Part shown: positions 31,748 through 38,240 of the stretch, piece by piece
Numbering within the stretch: position 1 is the first letter of the stretch
Layout of the letters: each line of letters opens with the position of its first letter
Assembly (NCBI GenBank): GCA_017398105.1
Contig: JAFQHF010000044.1
Location: 1-38,240, forward strand
Length of the DNA: 38,240 nt
Direction of reading: 5' to 3'
From: Oscillospiraceae bacterium
Lineage (GTDB): Bacteria > Bacillota_A > Clostridia > Oscillospirales > Oscillospiraceae
Notes under the pieces: model-generated
Told to the model about the DNA's origin: nothing
Database searches by the model: none
The model's input: only the letters and a program-made list of their open reading frames with translations
Program-made: the position numbers and the translations under genes

Positions 31748-32209
31748 TCAATCTTCAATTTTGGTAATCGTCAACACATTTCCATCTTCGTTTTCCAGCA
31801 CCTCCACCACTTCACTGACTGTCATTTCCGTTACAGTCCTGTTTCCATCGAATGTAGTAAAGCTCAAAGCTGCGGCAACTGAACAGATCAGTATCCAAAT
31901 ACCCAGCAATATTCCCAGTGCCGTCCAGATTCGCTTTGCACGGCGGTTCCTGATGGCAAGCTGTTCATTGATTCGAGACAATTGTTCCGCAATCTCATTG
32001 CGGTGTTCCACTTCTTTTTCCTCACCCAAAAGCTGGCTGACCGTCACTTCCAGAACCTCTGCAATTTTCTGCAGCATATCCGCATCCGGTACTGACAACC
32101 CCTTTTCCCATTTGGAAACTGTCTGCCGCACCACATTGACACGAATCGCCAGTTCTTCCTGAGTCAGGCCGCGGTTCTTTCGAAACGCTTTAATATTTTC
32201 CTGTAGCAT
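31748..32209 (-). CDS. Membrane-anchored XRE-type regulator
   Basis: A 153-aa protein: helix-turn-helix at 1-60 (GLTQEELAIRVNVVRQTVSK, then KWEKGLSVPDADMLQKIAEV), a linker helix, one membrane segment at about 92-112 (ALGILLGIWILICSVAAALS), and a short outer domain. The layout suggests a one-component membrane sensor. A palindrome over its ribosome binding site indicates autoregulation. Confidence 0.88.
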   Translation of the reverse strand: MLQENIKAFRKNRGLTQEELAIRVNVVRQTVSKWEKGLSVPDADMLQKIAEVLEVTVSQLLGEEKEVEHRNEIAEQLSRINEQLAIRNRRAKRIWTALGILLGIWILICSVAAALSFTTFDGNRTVTEMTVSEVVEVLENEDGNVLTITKIED

Positions 32210-32212
32210 AGT

Positions 32213-32236
32213 TTTATACCTCCTTTTTGGTATAAA
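32213..32236. promoter_or_regulatory. Operator over the ribosome binding site of the membrane XRE gene
   Basis: TTTATACC (32213-32220) and GGTATAAA (32229-32236) are perfect 8-bp arms, 8 nt apart, ending 4 nt from the start codon. The GGAGG site lies in the centre. It fits a repressor-binding dyad or an RNA hairpin. Confidence 0.65.
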
Positions 32237-32309
32237 CCCACCTTATCAAACCCATTTATAAAACACAAGCAACGCAAATTAACATCCGGAAACTTGCAGC
32301 TTTCCACTG

Positions 32310-33056
32310 TCAACTGTCAATTTGATCCTTGGGCCGCTTATACCTTCCCTTCGGCTCCCACTCTTCCAGAGGATAACGCTGCATGGCGCCGAAGATCCGC
32401 TCCTTCAGATCCGGATAGGTCTGACTCAGGTTGTAAACCAGCTGTTTGACCTCTTCGCGCTTGGTGGCTTTATCCACAGGACAGCGGTTCTCCACAACAG
32501 GAAGTGCCTTGCGTACCGCGAAATTGTCAACGGTCTTCTCATGGATATACAGCATGGGACGGATCTGAATGATGCCGGTTCGATCCAGATTGGTCACCGG
32601 CTGGAAGCATCCGATGCGTCCTTCAAACAGTAGGTTCATCACAAACGTCTCCACCGCATCATCATAATGATGCCCCAGCGCCAGCTTGTTGAAGCCACGT
32701 TCCAGAATGGCCTGGTTCAGAGCGCCCCGGCGCATTTTAGCGCACATGGAGCAGGGATTTTTTTCCTTACGGTGATCAAAAATGATAGGGGCAATTTCTG
32801 TTTTGACAACGGTATAAGGTACGTTCAGCTCCCGGCAAAGTTCCTCGATGGGGCTGTAATCCATTCCGAGCCCCATGTCGATGGTCACCGCTTCCAGTTC
32901 GAAGGGCTGGTTAAAATACTGCTTCAGCCCCGCCAGCAGCACCAGCAGCACCAGAGAGTCCTTTCCTCCGGAGACACCGACTGCGATTTTGTCTCCGGCT
33001 GAAATCATATGATAATCGTCCACACAGCGGCGGACAAGGCCCATCAGCTTTTGCAT
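32310..33056 (-). CDS. TtcA-like tRNA 2-thiolation ATP pyrophosphatase
   Basis: A 248-aa protein with the PP-loop SGGKDSLVLL, the paired cysteines CSMCAKMRRG, LALGHHYDDAVETFVMNLLF, and a later Cys in ENRCPVDKATK. These are the motifs of TtcA/TtuA-type enzymes that activate tRNA uridine or cytidine with ATP and transfer sulfur using a 4Fe-4S cluster. GGAGG is 11 nt from the ATG at 33056; a TTG 18 nt upstream is an alternative. 2-thiocytidine-32 formation is the likely reaction. Confidence 0.9.
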   Translation of the reverse strand: MQKLMGLVRRCVDDYHMISAGDKIAVGVSGGKDSLVLLVLLAGLKQYFNQPFELEAVTIDMGLGMDYSPIEELCRELNVPYTVVKTEIAPIIFDHRKEKNPCSMCAKMRRGALNQAILERGFNKLALGHHYDDAVETFVMNLLFEGRIGCFQPVTNLDRTGIIQIRPMLYIHEKTVDNFAVRKALPVVENRCPVDKATKREEVKQLVYNLSQTYPDLKERIFGAMQRYPLEEWEPKGRYKRPKDQIDS

Positions 33057-33175
33057 AGTTGGGATTTCCTCCAAAAAGTTTTAAAAATAGGATGTTAGAA
33101 AAGCAGAGCATTCACGAGGATTTGAAAGCTTTTAAAAGCTTATATCGGTTTTCATAAATTTTCTCAAAAATGCTG

Positions 33176-33204
33176 TTGACATTTGATTTTGATTATGATA
33201 TAAA
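33176..33204 (+). promoter_or_regulatory. Promoter of rplM-rpsI
   Basis: TTGACA (33176-33181), 17-nt spacer, TATAAA (33199-33204). The leader of about 70 nt may carry the usual L13 autoregulatory structure, but I could not confirm one. Confidence 0.78.
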
Positions 33205-33282
33205 TTTCTAGCGTCTTGAAGATATTGTACTTTAAGCGCCTGAAAATGTCAAAATATTTTAATCCAATTGGAGGAAAACATA

Positions 33283-33714
33283 ATGTCCACTACTCTGCTG
33301 AAGAAGGAGACCCTGGAGCGCAAGTGGTATGTTATCGATGCTGCCGGCAAGCCCCTGGGCCGTACCGCTGTCATCGCTGCTAACCTGCTGCGCGGCAAGC
33401 ACAAGGCTGACTTCACTCCCAACGTTGACTGCGGCGATTACGTGATCATCATCAACACCGACAAGGCTATTCTGACCGGTAAGAAGCTGGATCAGAAGAA
33501 GTACTATCGTGTTTCCGGCTGGATTGGCGGTCTGAAGGAGACCAAGGCCCGTGACATGATGGCTGCCCGCAGCGACTACGCTATGGAGCTGGCTGTTAAG
33601 GGCATGCTGCCCAAGAACACCCTGGGCAAGCACGCTATGACCCGCCTGCACCTGTACAAGGACGCTGAGCACGCTCACGCTGCCCAGAAGCCCGAAGTTT
33701 GGACCCTGGACTAA
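33283..33714 (+). CDS. rplM: 50S ribosomal protein L13
   Basis: A 143-aa protein with the L13 motifs WYVIDAAGKPLGRTAVIAAN, LRGKHKADFTPNVDCGDYVI and VKGMLPKNTLGKHAMTRLHL. GGAGG 7 nt upstream supports the ATG at 33283. Confidence 0.97.
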   Translation: MSTTLLKKETLERKWYVIDAAGKPLGRTAVIAANLLRGKHKADFTPNVDCGDYVIIINTDKAILTGKKLDQKKYYRVSGWIGGLKETKARDMMAARSDYAMELAVKGMLPKNTLGKHAMTRLHLYKDAEHAHAAQKPEVWTLD

Positions 33715-33731
33715 TTTGGAGGTAACTTAGA

Positions 33732-34136
33732 ATGTACGAGAGCAAGAAGAAGTATTTTTACGGCACCGGCCGTCGTAAGTCCTCCGTGGCCCGCGTCCGC
33801 GTTTACGAGAACGGCACCGGCTCCATCATCATCAACGGCCGCGACATCGACGACTACTTCGGTCTGGAGACCCTGAAGCTGATCGTCCGTCAGCCCCTGG
33901 TCACCACTGACATGCTGGGCAAGGTCGACATCGTTGTCACTGTCGCTGGCGGCGGCGTTTCCGGCCAGGCCGGCGCTATCCGTCACGGCATCTCCCGCGC
34001 TCTGGTCACCCTGAATCCCGAGTACCGCGCATCCCTGAAGGCTGCCGGCTTCATGACTCGTGACCCCAGAATGAAGGAAAGAAAGAAGTACGGTCTGAAG
34101 GCCGCACGTCGCGCTCCCCAGTTCTCCAAGCGTTGA
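33732..34136 (+). CDS. rpsI: 30S ribosomal protein S9
   Basis: A 134-aa protein with [39 protein letters not shown] and the conserved basic tail ending FSKR. It lies 17 nt after rplM, the usual pair. Confidence 0.97.
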   Translation: MYESKKKYFYGTGRRKSSVARVRVYENGTGSIIINGRDIDDYFGLETLKLIVRQPLVTTDMLGKVDIVVTVAGGGVSGQAGAIRHGISRALVTLNPEYRASLKAAGFMTRDPRMKERKKYGLKAARRAPQFSKR

Positions 34137-34167
34137 TTTTTACCGTATTTCAAACCTATTTGCCTAC

Positions 34168-34204
34168 AAAACACCGGAAATCCTCGGATTTCCGGTGTTT
34201 TTGC
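34168..34204 (+). terminator. Intrinsic terminator of rplM-rpsI
   Basis: ACACCGGAAATCC (34171-34183) and GGATTTCCGGTGT (34186-34198) form a 13-bp stem with a short loop, followed by TTTTT. Confidence 0.93.
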
Positions 34205-34521
34205 GTATATATCAGTTTGATCAACTTTGGCCAAATTTGACCGGATTTAACCATTTTTGAACCGGAATTTTTGTGCTAATAAGTGGACAAGTGGCCTTTT
34301 TGAGACCCATTTGTGATAAAAAATAGGACAAGTTTCGTCCTCTCCGAAGCCCATTTTTCGCTCCTCACCCCCTAATTTTCAGCCCTTAAAAGCTCCCAAA
34401 AACCGCAGCGGTCTTTTTGAACAGGTTTGACCAACTTTGATATTTTTTATTGTAGTTTATACTTTGCACCGTTGCACTCCCCCTCCGTTTCATGTACCAT
34501 GGATGTAAGGAGGTGGATACC
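34205..34521. other. AT-rich gap with direct repeats, probable left edge of an integrated element
   Basis: No gene is visible. GTTTGATCAACTTTG (34215-34229) and GTTTGACCAACTTTG (34425-34439) are 14/15 identical direct repeats 210 bp apart, and GGACAAGT occurs twice (34284-34291 and 34328-34335). A candidate promoter for the next gene is TTTGAT (34435-34440), 16-nt spacer, TATACT (34458-34463), which overlaps the second repeat. Base composition changes from the GC-richer ribosomal genes to AT-rich here. Confidence 0.5.
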
Positions 34522-34686
34522 ATGTTTCAGAAAAAGCGGTATCTGTATTTAAGCGAAGCTGAGTACAGCATTCTTGTAAAAAGCCTAATCCAATTAAAGA
34601 ACAAGCTGATCCAGCAGAATCGTTTTACTGATTGCGTCGATGAATTGCTACTAAAGATCGTAACCTCCCCAACTGTAAAAATCTAA
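34522..34686 (+). CDS. Small mobile-element protein, 54 aa
   Basis: Begins MFQKKRYLYLSEAEYSILVK and continues SLIQLKNKLIQQNRFTDCVD. AAGGAGGTGG supports the ATG at 34522. Short proteins with this KKRYLYLS...LKNKLI...DCVDELL pattern are, to my knowledge, frequent in plasmids and conjugative elements of gut Firmicutes, next to parA or relaxase genes; function unknown. Confidence 0.78.
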   Translation: MFQKKRYLYLSEAEYSILVKSLIQLKNKLIQQNRFTDCVDELLLKIVTSPTVKI

Positions 34687-34698
34687 TACATATCAAGC

Positions 34699-34737
34699 CG
34701 CCTATTCTGCTTTTCTGCGTGAATAGGCGTTTTTTTA
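34699..34737 (+). terminator. Intrinsic terminator after the 54-aa gene
   Basis: CGCCTATTC (34699-34707) and GAATAGGCG (34721-34729) form a 9-bp stem followed by TTTTTTT. It is a near copy of the terminator at 36093-36133. Confidence 0.9.
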
Positions 34738-34782
34738 TTGATATCCATCCCCATTCAAGCAAAATCTCTGTACTTTAATCTT

Positions 34783-34811
34783 TTGATATAGTAGAATTAT
34801 AGTAATATATT
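34783..34811 (+). promoter_or_regulatory. Promoter of the kinase gene
   Basis: TTGATA (34783-34788), 17-nt spacer, TATATT (34806-34811), about 15 nt before the ATG at 34827; the start of transcription would fall close to the GAGGTG site. Confidence 0.6.
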
Positions 34812-34826
34812 TTGCGAGGTGATATT

Positions 34827-36053
34827 ATGGCACAGATTGATTCATATATCCGACGTGTAAATAAGGAATGCAATCTGACTCATCTTGAAGACATTTATGA
34901 TTTGTATGAGTTTATTCCTAATGAAGATTTAAGGACATTGTTCGCAGCCTTTCATACACAGTTAAACTATTGGTTCAGTGTAATCAATAGTGATATCCGT
35001 TATCAATTTGATGAAGATGGCAATAAGGTATCCCAAGGTGGTTATTTTCATGCTGGAGATAGTAGAGCATATTTGTCGGTAATTGAACAAATCGATCAAC
35101 TACGCAGCAAGCTCAAAGGAACTGCTTATGCATTCAAAATCTGTGATTCCAACTATGATGCTGCAATTAAGCATACAAGAAGATTTGTCGTAAAAAGTGG
35201 TGGAAGCACCATTCCTGAAGATTTTGCTGAGGTGGAAATTGCTGATTTAGCACCGGTTTTTCAGCTTGCAAATGGTATTTCTATAAAGCAGAACAATCAA
35301 GTTGTATATACTGATTTAGTACAAGTCGGAAAAGGATCTTATGCAAAAGTCTTCCGTTATACCGACCCCAATTATGATATTCCCATCGTATTAAAACGGG
35401 CAAATCCGGATTTGGATGACAAAGAGCTAGCTCGCTTTAAGCAAGAGTTTGATGTTTTAAAGTCTCTTCGATCCCCATATGTTATTGATGTTTTTTCATA
35501 TAATTCTGAGGCTAACGAGTACACAATGGAATTAATGGACGAAACAATATGCGACTACATCGGTCGATATATTGGACCTAACAAGAACCAATTGACGTTA
35601 CAAAAGAGGAAGGCAATAATTGCTCAAATATGTCGTGGGCTTGAGTATATCCATAGCAAGAAACTCCTGCATAGAGATATCAGCCTTACCAATGTATTTA
35701 TTAAGCACTATGAGGATGTTGATGTTATTAAAATTGGAGACTTTGGGCTAGTAAAAATGCCAGACAGTAATCTTACAAGTCTACAGTCTGAACTAAAAGG
35801 TTCATTAAACGATCCTGATTTAATCAATGTCGGTTTTTCCAATTACGAGATGTGTCATGAGATTTTCGCATTAACTCGTCTCTGCACTTTTATTCTTACA
35901 GGAATGGCCACAGTACAAACTTTGAACGATGGTGCTATAAAAAGGTTTTGGTCCAAAGGGACCTCTCCTAATAGAGCTGAGCGTTTCAAAAGTGTTTCGG
36001 AGATTATGTCTGCTGTCCAGAAAATTACAGACGAAGACATGTTAGTAATTTGA
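34827..36053 (+). CDS. Eukaryotic-like protein kinase, probable accessory/defence cargo
   Basis: A 408-aa protein. Residues 1-155 are an unrecognised helical domain. The kinase part follows: G-loop GKGSYAKV (168-175), ATP lysine in VLKRA (K190), catalytic loop HRDISLTNVF (D284, N289) and DFG (305-307). The activation segment is short: GSLNDPDL stands where most kinases have an APE motif. No membrane segment or PASTA repeat, so it is a cytoplasmic enzyme unlike PrkC. Codons are far more AT-rich than in the neighbours, a sign of recent transfer. It sits alone between two matching terminators inside an element, which suggests cargo; a phage-defence role is inference. Confidence 0.85.
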   Translation: MAQIDSYIRRVNKECNLTHLEDIYDLYEFIPNEDLRTLFAAFHTQLNYWFSVINSDIRYQFDEDGNKVSQGGYFHAGDSRAYLSVIEQIDQLRSKLKGTAYAFKICDSNYDAAIKHTRRFVVKSGGSTIPEDFAEVEIADLAPVFQLANGISIKQNNQVVYTDLVQVGKGSYAKVFRYTDPNYDIPIVLKRANPDLDDKELARFKQEFDVLKSLRSPYVIDVFSYNSEANEYTMELMDETICDYIGRYIGPNKNQLTLQKRKAIIAQICRGLEYIHSKKLLHRDISLTNVFIKHYEDVDVIKIGDFGLVKMPDSNLTSLQSELKGSLNDPDLINVGFSNYEMCHEIFALTRLCTFILTGMATVQTLNDGAIKRFWSKGTSPNRAERFKSVSEIMSAVQKITDEDMLVI

Positions 36054-36092
36054 AACAAGCTACTCACACAAACTAATAATTACATATTACAA

Positions 36093-36133
36093 AGCCGCTT
36101 ATTCTGCTTTATACGCGAATAGGCGGCTTTTTG
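36093..36133 (+). terminator. Intrinsic terminator after the kinase gene
   Basis: AGCCGCTTATTC (36093-36104) and GAATAGGCGGCT (36117-36128) form a long stem with one G-U-like mismatch, followed by TTTTT. Stem, loop start (TGCTTT) and upstream flank (TACATAT) match the terminator at 34699. Confidence 0.88.
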
Positions 36134-36145
36134 CATTTCCCTACA

Positions 36146-36173
36146 TAGCCGTCTGCTTCACCGCAGACGGCTA
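36146..36173. promoter_or_regulatory. Perfect 11-bp inverted repeat upstream of parA
   Basis: TAGCCGTCTGC (36146-36156) and GCAGACGGCTA (36163-36173) with a TTCACC loop, 12 nt before the AAGGAGG site of parA. No U-run follows. It could be an operator or centromere-like site for ParA/ParB, or an RNA hairpin that limits translation. Confidence 0.6.
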
Positions 36174-36197
36174 AATCTATTTAAGGAGGAAAACCCC

Positions 36198-37019
36198 TTG
36201 GCAAAAACAAAAGTCATTGCTGTTGCCAACCAGAAGGGCGGTGTGGGTAAAAGTACCACGGTATTTAATCTCGGCGCAGGTCTGGTCGCAAACGGCAAAA
36301 AGGTTCTGCTTGTGGACGTAGATCCCCAGGGAGACCTTACGAAAATGCTGGGGCTAAGAAAGCCGAATGATTTGCCGCTGACACTGGGCAATGTTATGAG
36401 CAATATCGTAGCAGGTGTCAGCGGCAGCGAGCATCCAGAGATCATGCAGCACCATGAGGGATTCGACTTTGTTCCCGGAAACCGCAGCCTGTCGGCGGTG
36501 GAAGTCAGTCTGGTCAATGCCATGAGTCGGGAAACGGTACTGCGGCAGTACATTAACACAGTCAAAAATGATTATGATTATGTTCTGCTGGATTGCCGTC
36601 CCGCTCTGGGTATGTTGGTTATCAATGCCCTGTCAGCATCCGACTATGTGCTGATTCCCGTGCAGGCGGAGTATTTTGCAGCAGAAAACATGACGGAGCT
36701 GATTAGTACCGTCCAAAGCATCAAACGGCAAATCAATCCCAAGCTGAAGATCGGCGGAGTCTTCATGACTATGGCCAACGATACCAATTTCCGAAGGGAT
36801 ATTGTTGCATCGGTCAGAGAAGCTTACGGAAAGCATCTCCCCATCATGCGGACGGTCGTTCCGGACACAGTTCGCCTTGCAGAAATCAGCACAGCAAATC
36901 GTAGCATATTCAAGCACGAACCCAAAGGCAAGGCCGCAGATGCCTACCGCACTCTTGTACAGGAGGTAATGGACATTGGTGAAAAACAGCGCAGCAGGTC
37001 TGTTAACGTCACTAGATGA
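36198..37019 (+). CDS. parA: ParA-family partition ATPase
   Basis: A 273-aa protein with the deviant Walker A NQKGGVGKST, DVDPQGDLTKMLGL, and LLDCRPALGMLVINAL. It starts with TTG (AAGGAGG 9 nt upstream), giving MAKTKVIAVA. It uses ATP-dependent DNA binding to move ParB-DNA complexes. It overlaps parB by about 44 nt. Its place beside small element genes and an IS suggests plasmid or integrative-element partition rather than the chromosomal Soj. Confidence 0.94.
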   Translation: MAKTKVIAVANQKGGVGKSTTVFNLGAGLVANGKKVLLVDVDPQGDLTKMLGLRKPNDLPLTLGNVMSNIVAGVSGSEHPEIMQHHEGFDFVPGNRSLSAVEVSLVNAMSRETVLRQYINTVKNDYDYVLLDCRPALGMLVINALSASDYVLIPVQAEYFAAENMTELISTVQSIKRQINPKLKIGGVFMTMANDTNFRRDIVASVREAYGKHLPIMRTVVPDTVRLAEISTANRSIFKHEPKGKAADAYRTLVQEVMDIGEKQRSRSVNVTR

Positions 37020-37935
37020 CCTGTTCTCTACGCAGGAAGAACGGGAAATTGCCGCCCAGCCGAGAGTTGAGGATATTCCTATCGATCAGATCGACGATTT
37101 TCCCGACCATCCTTTTAAGGTGCGCATGGACGGTGCCATGGTTCGGCTCGTGGAGAGTGTGGGCCAGTACGGTGTATTGGAACCTTGCCTTATCCGTCCC
37201 AAACCTGATGGCCGATATGAAATGATAGCAGGCCACCGTAGAAAGGAAGCCTGCATCATGGCAGACTGCCCCTCCATTCGCTGCATCGTGCAGGAAATGA
37301 CGGACGATCAGGCTGTTATTATCATGGTGGACTCCAATCTGCACCGTGAGGAAACCCTGCCTTCAGAAAAGGCATTTGCCTATAAGATGAAGCTGGATGC
37401 CATGAAACGGCAGGCTGGCAGACCTACCAAAGATAATTCTGCAACAGTGTTGCAGAATTACGGTGGTAAAACTTCCCGTGAGATATTGGCAGAGCAAGCC
37501 GGAGAAAGCCATGAGCAAATTCGGAAGCTGATTCGTCTGACCTACCTTATCCCGGAGATTCTGGAAATGGTAGACAACTCCGTTCTGAAAAAAAAAGATA
37601 AGCTGCAAATTGCCCTGCGGCCTGCTGTGGAGTTGTCCTATCTGACAGAGCAGGAACAACATGACCTAAATGAAACCATGATGACAGAGGATCGTACCCC
37701 CTCCCATGCCCAAGCCATCAAAATGCGGAAATTCTCCCAAGATGGCAGGCTAAATATGGATGTTATCTTCTCCATCATGCAGGAAGAAAAGCCTAACCAA
37801 AAGGAACAATTCAAAATCCCCAGAGATCGTATCAGCAAGTATTTTGCACCGGGGACGCCTGCGCAGAAAATTGAAGATACGATTGTAAAAGCATTGGAAC
37901 TGTATCAAAAACGGCAACGAAGTTTGCAGAGATAA
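36976..37935 (+). CDS. parB: ParB-family partition protein
   Basis: A 319-aa protein: the CTPase-type N-terminal domain with IDDFPDHPFKVR, GVLEPCLIRPKPDGRYEMIA, GHRRKEAC and DSNLHREETLPSEKAFAYKM, then a helix-turn-helix (SREILAEQAGESHEQIRKLI) and a C-terminal part typical of element-borne ParB. The start is TTG at 36976 or GTG at 36979, both after AGGAGG inside parA. It binds a parS-like site, not identified with certainty. Confidence 0.93.
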   Translation: MVKNSAAGLLTSLDDLFSTQEEREIAAQPRVEDIPIDQIDDFPDHPFKVRMDGAMVRLVESVGQYGVLEPCLIRPKPDGRYEMIAGHRRKEACIMADCPSIRCIVQEMTDDQAVIIMVDSNLHREETLPSEKAFAYKMKLDAMKRQAGRPTKDNSATVLQNYGGKTSREILAEQAGESHEQIRKLIRLTYLIPEILEMVDNSVLKKKDKLQIALRPAVELSYLTEQEQHDLNETMMTEDRTPSHAQAIKMRKFSQDGRLNMDVIFSIMQEEKPNQKEQFKIPRDRISKYFAPGTPAQKIEDTIVKALELYQKRQRSLQR

Positions 37936-38110
37936 GGAGCTACTTTCAAGGGGGCAGTCTATCCTTTTTTCGGGAAGCCGAAACAGGGAAATTCTGCGGT
38001 TCCCCCTCTCCACACCTCACCCCCTCCAAACTAGCTGTACCTACCGAAAATGAGATACAGTACCCGTGCAAACACGCACAACTTCAAACACTTTTGTGGC
38101 CCCTGCTGAT

Positions 38111-38240
38111 TGAAGTGCCCCCTGTCAAGTAGACAGTAGAAAAAACAAAATATTCTGTTGTGTGATCCCACCCTGCTGTGCAGCAGGGTGGGAATTTCTC
38201 ATGCCGCATAGGCATAATGGAATTCCATAGGTGTCATGCA
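38111..38240 (-). mobile_element. End of an IS3-type insertion sequence (partial)
   Basis: The element seems to begin at TGAAGTGCCCCCTGTCAAGT (38111-38130), which resembles IS3-family terminal inverted repeats (TG start, GTCAAGTAGACA pattern). A transposase tail ends at 38199 on the minus strand, pointing out of the window. A strong hairpin CCCACCCTGCTG/CAGCAGGGTGGG (38167-38192) lies between. The 175 nt between the parB stop and 38111 show nothing recognisable. Confidence 0.6.
38199..38240 (-). CDS. IS3-family transposase, last 13 residues
   Basis: Minus strand frame reading CMTPMEFHYAYAA then stop. MTPMEF matches the C-terminal MTP(M/I)E(F/Y) motif of IS3-family OrfB (DDE, rve domain). The catalytic part is outside the window. 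Confidence 0.6.
   Translation of the reverse strand, partial: CMTPMEFHYAYAA

Noticed and set aside
36146..36173. Classical parS site
   Set aside because: It does not match the TGTTTCACGTGAAACA-type consensus; reported only as an inverted repeat.

Overview
The window looks like a chromosome segment of a gut-type Clostridia bacterium, most likely Oscillospiraceae/Ruminococcaceae. This rests on the moderately GC-rich codon use, strong GGAGG ribosome binding sites, TTGACA/TATAAT promoters, the Firmicutes order ylxM-ffh-rpsP-khpA-rimM-trmD, and neighbour genes typical of that group (DUF6487-like zinc ribbon, ThrE-like exporter, small conserved orphans). No rRNA, tRNA or CRISPR array was seen.

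Region 1 (1-5.3 kb) is a corrinoid-responsive locus. Three cobalamin riboswitches lie on the minus strand (about 215-410, 1143-1330, 1440-1622) and a fourth, compact one on the plus strand (about 4711-4849). Two of the minus-strand aptamers stand in tandem behind one promoter, each followed by its own intrinsic terminator, and control a small protein with a homing-endonuclease-associated repeat. The third precedes a secreted protein cut by the window edge. The plus-strand switch controls a lipoprotein made of a transcobalamin-C-like DUF4430 domain. Between them are a MATE transporter, a divergent LysR regulator and a DUF2284 cysteine-rich protein. None of the classical B12 synthesis or BtuFCD genes is present, so this may be an uncharacterised corrinoid-capture or response module.

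Region 2 (5.3-8.8 kb) is a probable mobile-element remnant: three minus-strand genes (replication-protein-like, DUF6100-like, winged-helix protein) preceded by a leader terminator and a stretch with GGTGTA/TACACC repeats that resembles an origin or operator.

Region 3 (8.9-20.2 kb) holds an orphan sortase-anchored protein, an alanine/sodium symporter with an aminotransferase, a 44-aa protein with truA and an ArsC-like gene, a monoacylglycerol-lipase-like hydrolase behind a copper P-type ATPase with two extra C-terminal metal-binding domains, a divergent HxlR regulator with a cysteine tail, a ThrE-like exporter, a zinc-ribbon protein and a sirtuin.

Region 4 (20.2-34.2 kb) is core genome: the SRP/ribosome-maturation operon, a GNAT enzyme, a ZnuABC zinc importer with trmO, small regulators, an M23 peptidase, dusB, a ttcA-like gene and rplM-rpsI. 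It also contains a palindrome-rich repeat island (28.38-28.74 kb).

Region 5 (34.2-38.24 kb) looks like the edge of an integrated element: a 54-aa conserved element protein, an AT-rich eukaryotic-like protein kinase placed between two near-duplicate terminators, parA-parB, and the end of an IS3-type insertion sequence with the last 13 residues of its transposase.
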